A DNA stretch of 64,000 nt from Paenibacillus lautus NBRC 15380 (lineage in GTDB: Bacteria; Bacillota; Bacilli; Paenibacillales; Paenibacillaceae): the NCBI RefSeq assembly GCF_004000945.1, contig NZ_BIMF01000002.1, forward strand, positions 496,001-560,000, read 5' to 3'. The position numbers and the translations under genes are program-made. Position 1 is the first letter of the stretch, and every line of letters begins with the position of its first letter. Positions 51,301 to 59,740 of the stretch are shown one piece after another. Below the pieces are notes generated by a model. That model was not told where the DNA came from and ran no database searches. It was given only the letters and a program-made list of their open reading frames with translations.

Positions 51301-52776
51301 ATGAAAGCGGGTTTACTTATACTTATGGCTGAAGAATGGAAATTAAATAAGTACTCCGATGTGCCGCTTCATCAGCAAATTTATGATGATATCAAGCGCA
51401 GAATCATGAACGGGGAATGGCCGGTCGGAACCCGAATTCCCACGCAGCGTGATCTGGCTGCCAAATTTCAAGTTAACCGCAGCACCATTGTGTATGCAAT
51501 CGGGGAGCTCGCCGCAGACGGTTTAATCGAATCCCGCGTGGGGCAAGGCACCGTGATTATCAACAATACCTGGAGTTTACTCGCTGCCACGCCTCCGCCT
51601 GATTGGAATCAATATGTGAAATCCGGCTCCTATCAGCCCAACATCCAGATGATCCAGCAAATCAATCGCGCGGAAACCGATTCGGGCATGATCCGTCTCG
51701 GAACAGGCGAGCTCTCGCCCGATCTCCTCCCGACCGACCAAATGCGGGAGACGTTTAACGGCAGGATGTACAGCCGTTTCACCTTGGGTTACTCGGAACC
51801 GAAAGGGAGCCTATACTTAAGAGAAATCATCAGTGAGCATCTGAAAAAGAAAGGGGTTATAGCCTCCCCTGCTTCCATACTCATCGTCTCGGGCGGGCTG
51901 CAAGGCTTACAGCTGATCTCATTGGGACTGCTGCATCACGGCTCCTCCATTTTGGTGGAGAATCCCTCTTACCTGAACTCGATCCATGTGTTTCAATCTG
52001 CCGGCATGCATTTGCACGGCATCCCTATGGATGAGAGCGGGATCCGAACGGAAGCCATCGGAAGACTCAAGCGCCAACACAGGGCTGCCCTGCTGTATAC
52101 CATCCCTGCCTTTCATAACCCAACCGGCACCCTGATGTCTTCTGACAGGCGAGCAGAGCTGCTTCGGATATGCGCTCAGGAAAGGCTGCCACTAATCGAG
52201 GATGACGTGTACGGGGATTTATGGTTCGATTCCCCCTCGCCACCTCCGCTGAAAGCTTCGGATAAACAAGGTCTGGTGCTCTATATGGGCAGCATGTCCA
52301 AGACCCTGGGTCCCGGACTGCGTATCGGATGGATCGTCGGGCCTGAGCCGGTCATCGACCGGCTGTCCGACATCAAAATGCAAACCGATTACGGCTCCAG
52401 CTCACTTTCCCAGCATGCCGTCGCCGAATGGCTCTCCAGCGGGTTATATGAGATACATCTCGATCATATCCGGGCAGAGCTTATGAGACGCCGAGACTTT
52501 ACCCTATCGTTACTGGAGCAATATTTCCACGATATCGCACACTGGAATGTTCCTCAAGGCGGTTTTTATATCTGGCTTTGCATCAAGAACCCTCTCTCCA
52601 TTCGCCCTTTATTTGAGCAGGCGCTGAAGGAGAGCATTCTGCTTAATCCGGGAAATATTTATGATCGTAACGACCAGCAGCATCTGCGCCTATCCTATGC
52701 TTACGCCTCGTACGATCAGCTGGAGAGCGGGCTTATCCGGCTTGCGGAGCTTATCCGCCTCCATGCGTTGTCATGA
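51301..52776 (+). CDS. MocR/GntR-type PLP-dependent transcriptional regulator
   Basis: 491 residues from ATG at 51301 (GAGG 11 bases upstream; ATG 51325 is an alternative). The N-terminal winged helix is GntR type (PLHQQIYDDIKRRIMNGEWP, IPTQRDLAAKFQVNRSTIVYA), followed by a linker and a class I aminotransferase domain: GYSEPKGSLYLREII, ENPSYL, PAFHNPTGTLMS, and the PLP-binding Lys in MGSMSKTLGPGLRIGW. Such proteins sense amino compounds through PLP and regulate neighbouring genes, here most likely the divergent LysE-type exporter. Confidence 0.87.
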   Translation: MKAGLLILMAEEWKLNKYSDVPLHQQIYDDIKRRIMNGEWPVGTRIPTQRDLAAKFQVNRSTIVYAIGELAADGLIESRVGQGTVIINNTWSLLAATPPPDWNQYVKSGSYQPNIQMIQQINRAETDSGMIRLGTGELSPDLLPTDQMRETFNGRMYSRFTLGYSEPKGSLYLREIISEHLKKKGVIASPASILIVSGGLQGLQLISLGLLHHGSSILVENPSYLNSIHVFQSAGMHLHGIPMDESGIRTEAIGRLKRQHRAALLYTIPAFHNPTGTLMSSDRRAELLRICAQERLPLIEDDVYGDLWFDSPSPPPLKASDKQGLVLYMGSMSKTLGPGLRIGWIVGPEPVIDRLSDIKMQTDYGSSSLSQHAVAEWLSSGLYEIHLDHIRAELMRRRDFTLSLLEQYFHDIAHWNVPQGGFYIWLCIKNPLSIRPLFEQALKESILLNPGNIYDRNDQQHLRLSYAYASYDQLESGLIRLAELIRLHALS

Positions 52777-52821
52777 AAAAAAGGGCTCTCCCGAGGACTT
52801 TGATCCACAGGGAAGGCCCTT
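52774..52821 (-). terminator. Terminator of the lnr-like ABC operon
   Basis: Arms AAGGGCTCTCCC and GGGAAGGCCCTT (two mismatches); on the minus strand a seven-T run follows. Confidence 0.7.
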
Positions 52822-52869
52822 GCCTTATGTCAGTATACCCGCTCCATATCGCAAATCTATACCTTTCAC

Positions 52870-53973
52870 CTACACATGACGCCGTTCCATCAGATTAATG
52901 CCTATGCCCATGCACAACACCCCGATGAGCAGCAATTTGGAAATCGGGATCCAGAGATCCGCGATTCCATAACTGTACACGGCTATTCCCGTCAATGCTT
53001 TCATGGCATGGGTCAGCGGAATGACTTCCGCGATGCCAAGCAGAATCGGATTCGTGATCGTTCCCGGCGGCATATATACCCCGCTGATGAGCGGCAGGAT
53101 CGGAATGATGGACGGAAACAGCGTCCCAAATTGCTCGGGCGACTGCAATATGCCAACAAAGAGCATGGATAAAGCGACGATGGTCAGTATATAGATCACA
53201 GTGACTAGCAGCAGCAAGCCGTATTGGTCGCCTAGGTCGAAGCCGAAACCATACCGAAAGATGAGCAGCACGATGATGATCTGCAAGACGCCAATCAAAG
53301 AGCTGTAAAGCAGGTGACCCATATACATCTCTGTTTTCCGGACAGGAGACAGTATCAGCCGATTCCAAACGCCGGAGGTTTTATCCTTCGTAATCGTGTT
53401 CACCTTGAAACCAACAGTAAACATGACTAAGAATAACGAAAATCCGAACAGCAGCTGAAGTCCCATATCATGAGAAACGAGTTCTCCCCCGCCCTGCGAC
53501 TCGGATTGGAGACGCATGGGTGGTTTCTCCATATAAGCATGTACGTGCTCGCGAAATTCAGCTTCATCTTGCACGTTCGCCGCTGCGGCCCGAAGCTGCA
53601 GCTCTCGTTCATAAACCGTACGGAGATGCTGATCAGCTAACTGGGCGTATGGGTTATCCATTGCGGCTATGATGCGATAATCGTCAGAGACCAGCTTCAC
53701 GGCGAGATCTGCGCGTCCCTCGCGCACTTTCTTTCTTGCCGTCTGTTCATCCTCAATTCGAAATTCGAACGTATCGTTTTGATTCAGCCATTCGATCCAC
53801 TTGGCTTCGGACTCATCAACCGCCCCGTCTGCCGTGAAGATGTCAATCTTGATCTTGCTGTCAGCCTTCCCTCCGAACATAAGCGTGGCCAATATGCTCA
53901 GACCGATGAACAAGATGATCATCCATGGATTTCGCTTTTCTTTCATCCATTGCGATATTAAAATGGGAGCCAT
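52870..53973 (-). CDS. ABC-2 type permease, LnrN-like
   Basis: 367 residues from ATG at 53973; AGGGGG lies upstream and the ATG overlaps the stop of the preceding permease (ATGA), so translation is coupled. One N-terminal helix (about 17-34), a large extracytoplasmic region of about 150 residues, then five C-terminal helices with FKVNTITKDKTSGVWNRLILSPV, the usual ABC-2 cytoplasmic loop. It is the second permease of an ABC exporter similar to B. subtilis LnrLMN, which confers resistance to linearmycin-type polyenes. Confidence 0.83.
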   Translation of the reverse strand: MAPILISQWMKEKRNPWMIILFIGLSILATLMFGGKADSKIKIDIFTADGAVDESEAKWIEWLNQNDTFEFRIEDEQTARKKVREGRADLAVKLVSDDYRIIAAMDNPYAQLADQHLRTVYERELQLRAAAANVQDEAEFREHVHAYMEKPPMRLQSESQGGGELVSHDMGLQLLFGFSLFLVMFTVGFKVNTITKDKTSGVWNRLILSPVRKTEMYMGHLLYSSLIGVLQIIIVLLIFRYGFGFDLGDQYGLLLLVTVIYILTIVALSMLFVGILQSPEQFGTLFPSIIPILPLISGVYMPPGTITNPILLGIAEVIPLTHAMKALTGIAVYSYGIADLWIPISKLLLIGVLCMGIGINLMERRHV

Positions 53974-55253
53974 CAGATCCGCCCCCTTCTTGGAAAGATC
54001 CATAAACTCGCAGCTAGAATAACGATGAAGAACACCCCTTGGTACAGAATCGGCAGCCATAGCTCTTGAAACGGACTGCCCTGTATCCACTGAATCATGG
54101 ACATCAAGGCCAAGCCGTTGGGGGTTACGCTGCCGATGCTTATTAGCCAATCCGGCAAAATATAGATCGGCACCAGATTCCCTCCGATGACGCCGAGCAC
54201 AAGAAGCAGTATGAATGATATGCCAGTTGCGACATCCGTGTCCTTCATTCGGAAGAGCATAGCCGTATATAGCGCAGATAACGCTGCAACCGTTAGACAC
54301 ATCATGAAGATAATGAAGGTCAAACCGATCCAGAAGCTCAGGGATATCCCCGGAAAAAGCTGAAACAGAAAGTGCGAGACGATCAGCAGGACCGCAGATT
54401 GCAGCAGAGACATGCAGAAGGTCGACCCAACCTTACCGGACATATAGCGAAATGGATGGGTCCCGGCAAGAAGGAGACGCATAAACACCATCTCTCGCTT
54501 TTCCGTGATCGATTTGGACGCCGTTGTTGTGGAAACGGACAGTGCAAAGAATATACTGACCGCCAGTGCGTAATATTGGAACGAGGTGATCATGTCCACA
54601 CCTTCAATTTGTTCCAATCCGCCGACAGGGCTGTTCACCAGCGCAAGCTCGCCCTCACCCTTCCTTTCCTGTCCTTCCATTCCGCTGTCCAGCGCAGCTT
54701 GATAATTAACGGCACCCAAAAATCCATCCAGCATATTTTGCAGAACATTCACTTTCATTGAATTCTCAAGCGCAGTCAAAGTCAGCACCGCACCGTCCCC
54801 CTCATGCAGGAGCAGCTTGTTAAGCGCAGCCAGCGTATACCCTTCGGGGATCGTAATAACGGCCTCCACTTGCTCTTCCTCCAGCTGTGCAAGCGCAGTC
54901 TGGTCATCCAAAGCAGCAACTTGAAGAAATTCCTCCACTTCATCGTCGCCGAACATATTCATTAATAAGGCTTCCGGTTGGAAATTCGCAGCTGCTTCAC
55001 TCAGTTCGTTCTTCTCTTCCGTACTGATCGACAAACTCTTTAGGCTTTCCTGAAAGGCATGAACTCCCTCTTCATGCCGATCCTTCACGACTAACGCAAC
55101 TCTCATCTCAAGGGATTCATTCGAATTCTCTACCCAATTCGGCAAGGCAAATCCAAGAATCAGGATTAGCACTAATGGCATAAACAAAGCAATCAGCATC
55201 TCTTTCCGGTCTCGCCAATAGACGAGAAAGTCTTTCTTGAAAAATACGCCCAA
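53973..55253 (-). CDS. ABC-2 type permease, LnrM-like
   Basis: 426 residues starting at TTG 55253 (GGAGGG 9 bases upstream), 16 bases after the ATPase gene. Topology: first helix about 17-38 (KEMLIALFMPLVLILILGFAL), an external region of about 170 residues, then five to six helices beginning near 225 (TSFQYYALAVSIFFALSVST) with KREMVFMRLLLAGTHPF as the coupling loop. It forms the membrane channel with the next gene's product. Confidence 0.83.
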   Translation of the reverse strand: MGVFFKKDFLVYWRDRKEMLIALFMPLVLILILGFALPNWVENSNESLEMRVALVVKDRHEEGVHAFQESLKSLSISTEEKNELSEAAANFQPEALLMNMFGDDEVEEFLQVAALDDQTALAQLEEEQVEAVITIPEGYTLAALNKLLLHEGDGAVLTLTALENSMKVNVLQNMLDGFLGAVNYQAALDSGMEGQERKGEGELALVNSPVGGLEQIEGVDMITSFQYYALAVSIFFALSVSTTTASKSITEKREMVFMRLLLAGTHPFRYMSGKVGSTFCMSLLQSAVLLIVSHFLFQLFPGISLSFWIGLTFIIFMMCLTVAALSALYTAMLFRMKDTDVATGISFILLLVLGVIGGNLVPIYILPDWLISIGSVTPNGLALMSMIQWIQGSPFQELWLPILYQGVFFIVILAASLWIFPRRGRI

Positions 55254-55269
55254 GCGGCTGTCCCTCCCC

Positions 55270-56205
55270 TCAATCCCGAAGCTTGCGGCCGGTCAAATGA
55301 AGAAATACATCCTCGAGACTTGGCGACTGGATATGAATATTCTGAATCTGCACCTCATGGCGTTCGGCAGCCTGCACAATACCGGACAGAATGTAACTGT
55401 TCTTCATGACAATGAGCTTCAGGCCATGATCCGTCTCCTCAACCTGCCTGACGCTTTCTAAGGAGCGAAGCTCCTCGGCCAGCTCCGGATTCGGGCGACT
55501 CAGCTGAATGATCAGCGTATCCTCACCGGATAAGATGTGCTGCAGCTCCTCCTTGGTACCCGACGCGATAATCCGCCCATGATCCATGATGTACATCCGG
55601 CTGCACAGCTGCTCCACCTCTTCCATGTAATGGCTTGTGTACAGTACCGTTGTCCCTTTGTCCCGGTTTAAGCGCCGGACCGTTTCAAGAATATGATTGC
55701 GGGATTGCGGATCAATGCCCACGGTCGGTTCATCCATGATGACGATTTGCGGATCGTGCAGCAGAGCAGCTGCAATATTGATCCTTCTCTTCATGCCTCC
55801 GGAATAGGTTCTAATTAACTCCTTCTGGCGATCCCGAAGGCCGACCGTCTCAAGCAGCTCCTGAATTTTGATCTCCAATTCCTTTCCGTTCAATCCATAT
55901 ACGCGCCCGAAAAATTTAAGGTTTTCATACGAGGTCAATTCCTCATACAAGGCAATTTCCTGAGGCACTACGCCTAATACGGTGCGAATGTCCTGCGGAT
56001 GCTTGAGCACGCTTTTGCCGTTCAGGCGTACATCGCCGCCCGTCGGTTTCAGCAAGGATGATATCATAGAGATTGTTGTCGATTTCCCGGCGCCGTTCGG
56101 ACCGATCAATCCGACGGATTCTCCCCGGTCCAGATACAGGCTGACTTCCTCCACAGCAGTCTTGCCCTTAAACACTTTTCGAAGTTCTACGGTTTCCAGC
56201 ATCAT
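55270..56205 (-). CDS. ABC transporter ATPase, LnrL-like
   Basis: 311 residues. Walker A GPNGAGKST, Q-loop VPQEIALYE, signature YSGGMKRR, Walker B QIVIMDEP and YTSHYMEEVE with the H-loop His make a complete ATPase of the DrrA/NatA type. The C-terminal 90 residues form the DrrA-like extension. It energises the two permeases encoded directly downstream. A hairpin terminator lies between it and the upstream response regulator, so it may have its own promoter or rely on readthrough. Confidence 0.88.
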   Translation of the reverse strand: MMLETVELRKVFKGKTAVEEVSLYLDRGESVGLIGPNGAGKSTTISMISSLLKPTGGDVRLNGKSVLKHPQDIRTVLGVVPQEIALYEELTSYENLKFFGRVYGLNGKELEIKIQELLETVGLRDRQKELIRTYSGGMKRRINIAAALLHDPQIVIMDEPTVGIDPQSRNHILETVRRLNRDKGTTVLYTSHYMEEVEQLCSRMYIMDHGRIIASGTKEELQHILSGEDTLIIQLSRPNPELAEELRSLESVRQVEETDHGLKLIVMKNSYILSGIVQAAERHEVQIQNIHIQSPSLEDVFLHLTGRKLRD

Positions 56206-56287
56206 GTCCCCCCATTCTCGATATGAAACCTAACCTGCCTAGTTGCCCTTCGTTCATATCGTCATCCACTGCTACAAGTGTATATGC

Positions 56288-56310
56288 AAAAAGGCAGTGC
56301 CATCACTGCC
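56288..56310 (-). terminator. Terminator-like hairpin between response regulator and ABC genes
   Basis: On the minus strand GGCAGTG, ATGG, CACTGCC, then TTTTT. It would separate the two-component genes from the ABC genes or act as an attenuator. Confidence 0.7.
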
Positions 56311-56391
56311 CTCGGTCATTGCTTTGATTCAGAACCATGACTTCAGTCATGTTAGATTCGGATTTAACGGGTTATCGCCTTTTCTCGCGAA

Positions 56392-57024
56392 TCAAACCAC
56401 ATTGTGCCGTATAGCATAAATCGCCAGCTGCGTCCGGTCTCTTAGATCAAGTTTGTCCATAATCTGGCTGACGTGATTCTTGACCGTTCCGATCGACAAA
56501 CCCAGCTCGTCTGCGATTTCGCGGTTGCTGCGCCCTTCCCCTACCAGACGTATGATGGACAGCTCCCGCGGGGTAATCGAAGCATCAACGACGGGTGCTT
56601 TCTTCTCTTCCAGCAGTTTGGGGATCACCTTGGCCGCTACATCCTCCTGGAGCGACAATCCGCCGCTCAAGCAGCTTCGAATCGAGCGGATCAGGGCCTC
56701 CGGCTCCGCCTCCTTCAGCATATACCCGCTTGCCCCGCTCTTTAGCGCCTCGACCGCATACTGATCGTCATTAAACGTTGTCAGCATCAGCACTTTTGTC
56801 TTCGGCCATCGTGAACGTATGATGCGAGCAGCTTCCAATCCGTTCATCTCCGGCATTCGGATATCGAGCACAACGACATCAAAGATATGGTTTTCGCATA
56901 ATACTACAGCCTCTTTGCCGTTGCCAGCTTCACCGGCAACCAGCATATCCGAATCGCTTTCGATCATCATCTTCAGACCTTGACGAACCATGGCCTGATC
57001 CTCTGCCAATAATAAACGTATCAG
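56392..57024 (-). CDS. NarL/FixJ-type response regulator, LnrK-like
   Basis: 210 residues if started at CTG 57024. Receiver domain: AEDQAMVRQG (acidic pocket), VVVLDIRMPEMNG (phospho-acceptor Asp), MLTTFND, GYMLKEA (Lys). LuxR-type helix-turn-helix at the C-terminus: ITPRELSIIRLVGEGRSNREIAD, then IGTVKNHVSQIMDKL. No ATG lies before the conserved RLLLAED; CTG overlaps the kinase stop as CTGA and has GGAGG 7 bases upstream, while TTG at 57009 would cut into the first strand. It likely activates the ABC genes. Confidence 0.83.
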   Translation of the reverse strand: MIRLLLAEDQAMVRQGLKMMIESDSDMLVAGEAGNGKEAVVLCENHIFDVVVLDIRMPEMNGLEAARIIRSRWPKTKVLMLTTFNDDQYAVEALKSGASGYMLKEAEPEALIRSIRSCLSGGLSLQEDVAAKVIPKLLEEKKAPVVDASITPRELSIIRLVGEGRSNREIADELGLSIGTVKNHVSQIMDKLDLRDRTQLAIYAIRHNVV

Positions 57025-58085
57025 CGGACTCCCTCCTCTATTATCTTGGACATGAATAACGTTCCGCGAACGATAAATTGATTGTCGTACTGGGAGATTT
57101 GAAGCTCGCCTCCAGCCTCTTCCATTCGCTCTCGCATCGCTTTTAAACCATAGCCCTCCCGGTATGTATCGCGTTTCCGGTGATACGGATTGCTTACCTC
57201 AAAACGGAATATGCCGCCTCCCGGCGCTTCAAAAATGATATGCACTTCTCGCGTACTCCCATGCTTCATCGCATTGGTCATGGCTTCCTGAACCGCACGG
57301 TATACCGCAATGGAGTGGATATTGTTTAAAGGCACGGTAAGCGCTCCATGCCGCGCCGTTAGCGTTACGCGCATAAAACTCTCGGATTCCAAGCGCCGGA
57401 GAAGTCCAATGATCGCGGGCAATCCGCTGGTCTCCTGCTGCTTCATGGATTTCACCGCATTCCTGGACTCCTCCAGACTTTCCTTGGCAAGGGCTTTGAG
57501 CCCCTTCAGAACCTCGGCGGTTTCCCCGTCTGCCTGCATCCGGTGCATCTCAAGCTGCATGAGCAGTGCCGTTAATTTATGCCCGACGGAGTCATGGATA
57601 TCGCGACCGACCTGAGCCCGCTCCTCCTGCCTCGCGTGCTGCTCATCCGTTATAAGACGACGTTTCATGTTACGGTATTCACTGAGCAGCGTTTCATTTC
57701 GAACCGCCGACTCTTCATAACGGGACCAGATGGTGCGAAACAGGGTAAGAGCCATCGCGAGAATAACAGAGTAAAGCGCGAGAAACAGCCATGGTAATCC
57801 GGAGTATCCTAACAAGCCGGGTGCAATGGCACCGGCGGTCAGCACTAAACCTATGCAGGCGGCATGAATGGCGGAGAGCCGATACACGGCTTTTCCCGCA
57901 AGAATGGAATAAACCAGCAGAATGTACGGGTCAGATGCACTCGTAGTGGTCGGCCATAAGGAGATCACGGAACATAATGATGCAATGAGCAGTGTGACAA
58001 ATAGCATTGCAGGCTTGGCGCGGTATAACGGCAATAAAAAAAAGCCTGTGAAGAAAATGGCGCTGCTTCCCAATCTCCAAGGCAA
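57021..58085 (-). CDS. Sensor histidine kinase, LnrJ-like (HisKA_3), N-terminus uncertain
   Basis: 354 residues from TTG at 58085. Four to five membrane helices (about 1-115) precede a dimerisation/phospho-acceptor segment ARQEERAQVGRDIHDSVGHKL (His in DIHDSVGH), and an ATPase domain with AVQEAMTNAMKHG (N box) and EGYGLKAMRERMEEAGG (G box). The frame upstream of this TTG still reads like a membrane helix (WIWFLFLLLSWLCAF) but has no start; the ATG with ribosome binding site at 58176 is one base out of frame. The start is therefore unclear or the gene is frameshifted at its very 5' end. Confidence 0.8.
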   Translation of the reverse strand: MPWRLGSSAIFFTGFFLLPLYRAKPAMLFVTLLIASLCSVISLWPTTTSASDPYILLVYSILAGKAVYRLSAIHAACIGLVLTAGAIAPGLLGYSGLPWLFLALYSVILAMALTLFRTIWSRYEESAVRNETLLSEYRNMKRRLITDEQHARQEERAQVGRDIHDSVGHKLTALLMQLEMHRMQADGETAEVLKGLKALAKESLEESRNAVKSMKQQETSGLPAIIGLLRRLESESFMRVTLTARHGALTVPLNNIHSIAVYRAVQEAMTNAMKHGSTREVHIIFEAPGGGIFRFEVSNPYHRKRDTYREGYGLKAMRERMEEAGGELQISQYDNQFIVRGTLFMSKIIEEGVR

Positions 58086-58176
58086 TTGATCCGGATTAAC
58101 ATGCTGGAGTACTGGAATGAAGGCGCATAGCCAGCTTAAAAGAAGAAATAAAAACCATATCCAGAACGACCGACAT

Positions 58177-58672
58177 GCTCTCCTCTCTTTCCTATCAAGA
58201 GTTTCACAATTTCCAATAAAAGATGCCGTTCCAAATTGTGGTTATATCATATCACAAGCCTATTCGATACTTTTGGGGAAATAAGTAAACTGGAAATAAA
58301 AAATCGCTTCGATATTATTGTGAAAAAATATACATACAGGCCTAAACCCTTATCATTACTGGGATTTATTCGACAAGCTCAGAGGGCAATCACAGCGAAA
58401 AACAGGTCCGAAATTGTGACGAAACTGGTAACTCTCGTGAAAGTTTGAACAATGTATGAACTGCCCCAAAACCGCGCCACTACAATGATTTCGCTCACAA
58501 CCTCCCCCTTTTGTAACAATTTGAACACATAAAATTACATACATTGACACGAATATGGATTTATCTGTTAATTATACAAGTTTATGTGTTTTGCAAAGCC
58601 GACCGGAACTTTCTACTATAGATGTGTCAGTAACATTGAATCGAACGAACGTTTCAAGGAAAGGGGTACATC
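58177..58672. other. Gene-free interval between divergent kinase and qox genes
   Basis: No convincing gene; a 70-codon plus-strand frame at 58236-58448 lacks a ribosome binding site. The right part should hold the qox promoter. Confidence 0.5.
58591..58619 (+). promoter_or_regulatory. Candidate qoxA promoter
   Basis: TTGCAA, 17-bp spacer, TACTAT about 55 bases before the qoxA start. A second TTGACA at about 58544-58549 has a poorer -10. Assignment is tentative. Confidence 0.35.
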
Positions 58673-59677
58673 ATGAACAAAAGAGGGCCGTTATTTGCAT
58701 TGTTTTTAGGCTTTACCTTGCTCTTATCGGGATGCAGCTCGCTCACGGTATTAGATCCGAAAGGACCGGCTGCCAGAACCCTATCCGATACAATCATATT
58801 CTCCATTCTCATGATGGTCGGAATTCTAGCGGTAGTTTACGCGCTCTATATCTACATGCTCACCAAATACCGAGCCAAGAAATCCAACGAGGGTTACGAA
58901 CCGCCTCATGAAGAGGGTAACAAATGGCTGGAGATTCTGTGGACTGCCATTCCGATCCTGATCGTCGCCGTGCTATCGGTCGTAACCGTCAAAACGACGG
59001 TGGCCGTCGAGAACGTGCCGGAAGGTTATGAGAACCAAGAGCCTTTGGTCATTTACGCTTCCTCTTCGAACTGGAAATGGCACTTCAGCTATCCGGAAGA
59101 AGGAATTGAGACTGTCAATTACGTCAACATTCCAACCAATCGTCCGATCGAGTTCAGACTGTATTCATTCGGTCCGATCACAAGCTTCTGGATCCCTCAG
59201 CTTCACGGGCAGAAGTACGCGATGAGCGACATGATCACCAAGCTGAACATGGTGGCCGACGTACCGGGTTCCATGATGGGCCGTAACGCAAACTTCAACG
59301 GCGAAGGCTTTGCCCATATGGAGTTCGAAGCTCTTGCCATGACCTCTGCCGAGTACGATGAGTGGGTTAAAGATGTAAAGGACACCGCGCCTGAACTGAA
59401 GGAAGATGAGTTCAAGAAGCTTCTGGACACCGCGCATGTCGGACGAATGACCTTCTCCAACACGCATCTGGAATTCAGCCCGCCGCCATCCGAAGACCAT
59501 CACCATGGCGGTGATGTCAACGGCAATGAGGAGCATCAGGACCATAAAGACGTCCACCCGGATCCTGCAACAACGGAAGAAACGGAATTTGACAGCGAAA
59601 CGAACGTGGATCCAAACGAACCGCTGCCGAACTTCCCGGCTGAAGAAAGCCCAAATCATCAACATGAAGGACATTAA
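58673..59677 (+). CDS. qoxA: Cytochrome aa3 quinol oxidase subunit II
   Basis: 334 residues. A lipoprotein signal ends LLLSGCSS (Cys21), then two membrane helices (about 40-62 and 85-107) and a periplasm-side cupredoxin domain (YASSSNWKWHFSYPEEG, FWIPQLHGQKYAMSDM). The CuA cysteine pair and His ligands of cytochrome c oxidases are missing, as expected for quinol oxidases. The C-terminal 60 residues are an unusual His/Asp/Glu-rich tail (DHHHGGD, NHQHEGH). First gene of qoxABCD; AAAGGGG precedes the ATG. Confidence 0.9.
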   Translation: MNKRGPLFALFLGFTLLLSGCSSLTVLDPKGPAARTLSDTIIFSILMMVGILAVVYALYIYMLTKYRAKKSNEGYEPPHEEGNKWLEILWTAIPILIVAVLSVVTVKTTVAVENVPEGYENQEPLVIYASSSNWKWHFSYPEEGIETVNYVNIPTNRPIEFRLYSFGPITSFWIPQLHGQKYAMSDMITKLNMVADVPGSMMGRNANFNGEGFAHMEFEALAMTSAEYDEWVKDVKDTAPELKEDEFKKLLDTAHVGRMTFSNTHLEFSPPPSEDHHHGGDVNGNEEHQDHKDVHPDPATTEETEFDSETNVDPNEPLPNFPAEESPNHQHEGH

Positions 59678-59740
59678 ATCGGTGAGTGAATCATTGTTCG
59701 CCCGATCTACTTCATACATCCAGAAAGGAGCTAGGCCTTT

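Noticed and set aside
58236..58448. 70-residue plus-strand frame upstream of qoxA
   Set aside because: No ribosome binding site and no similarity I can name; it lies in the expected promoter region.
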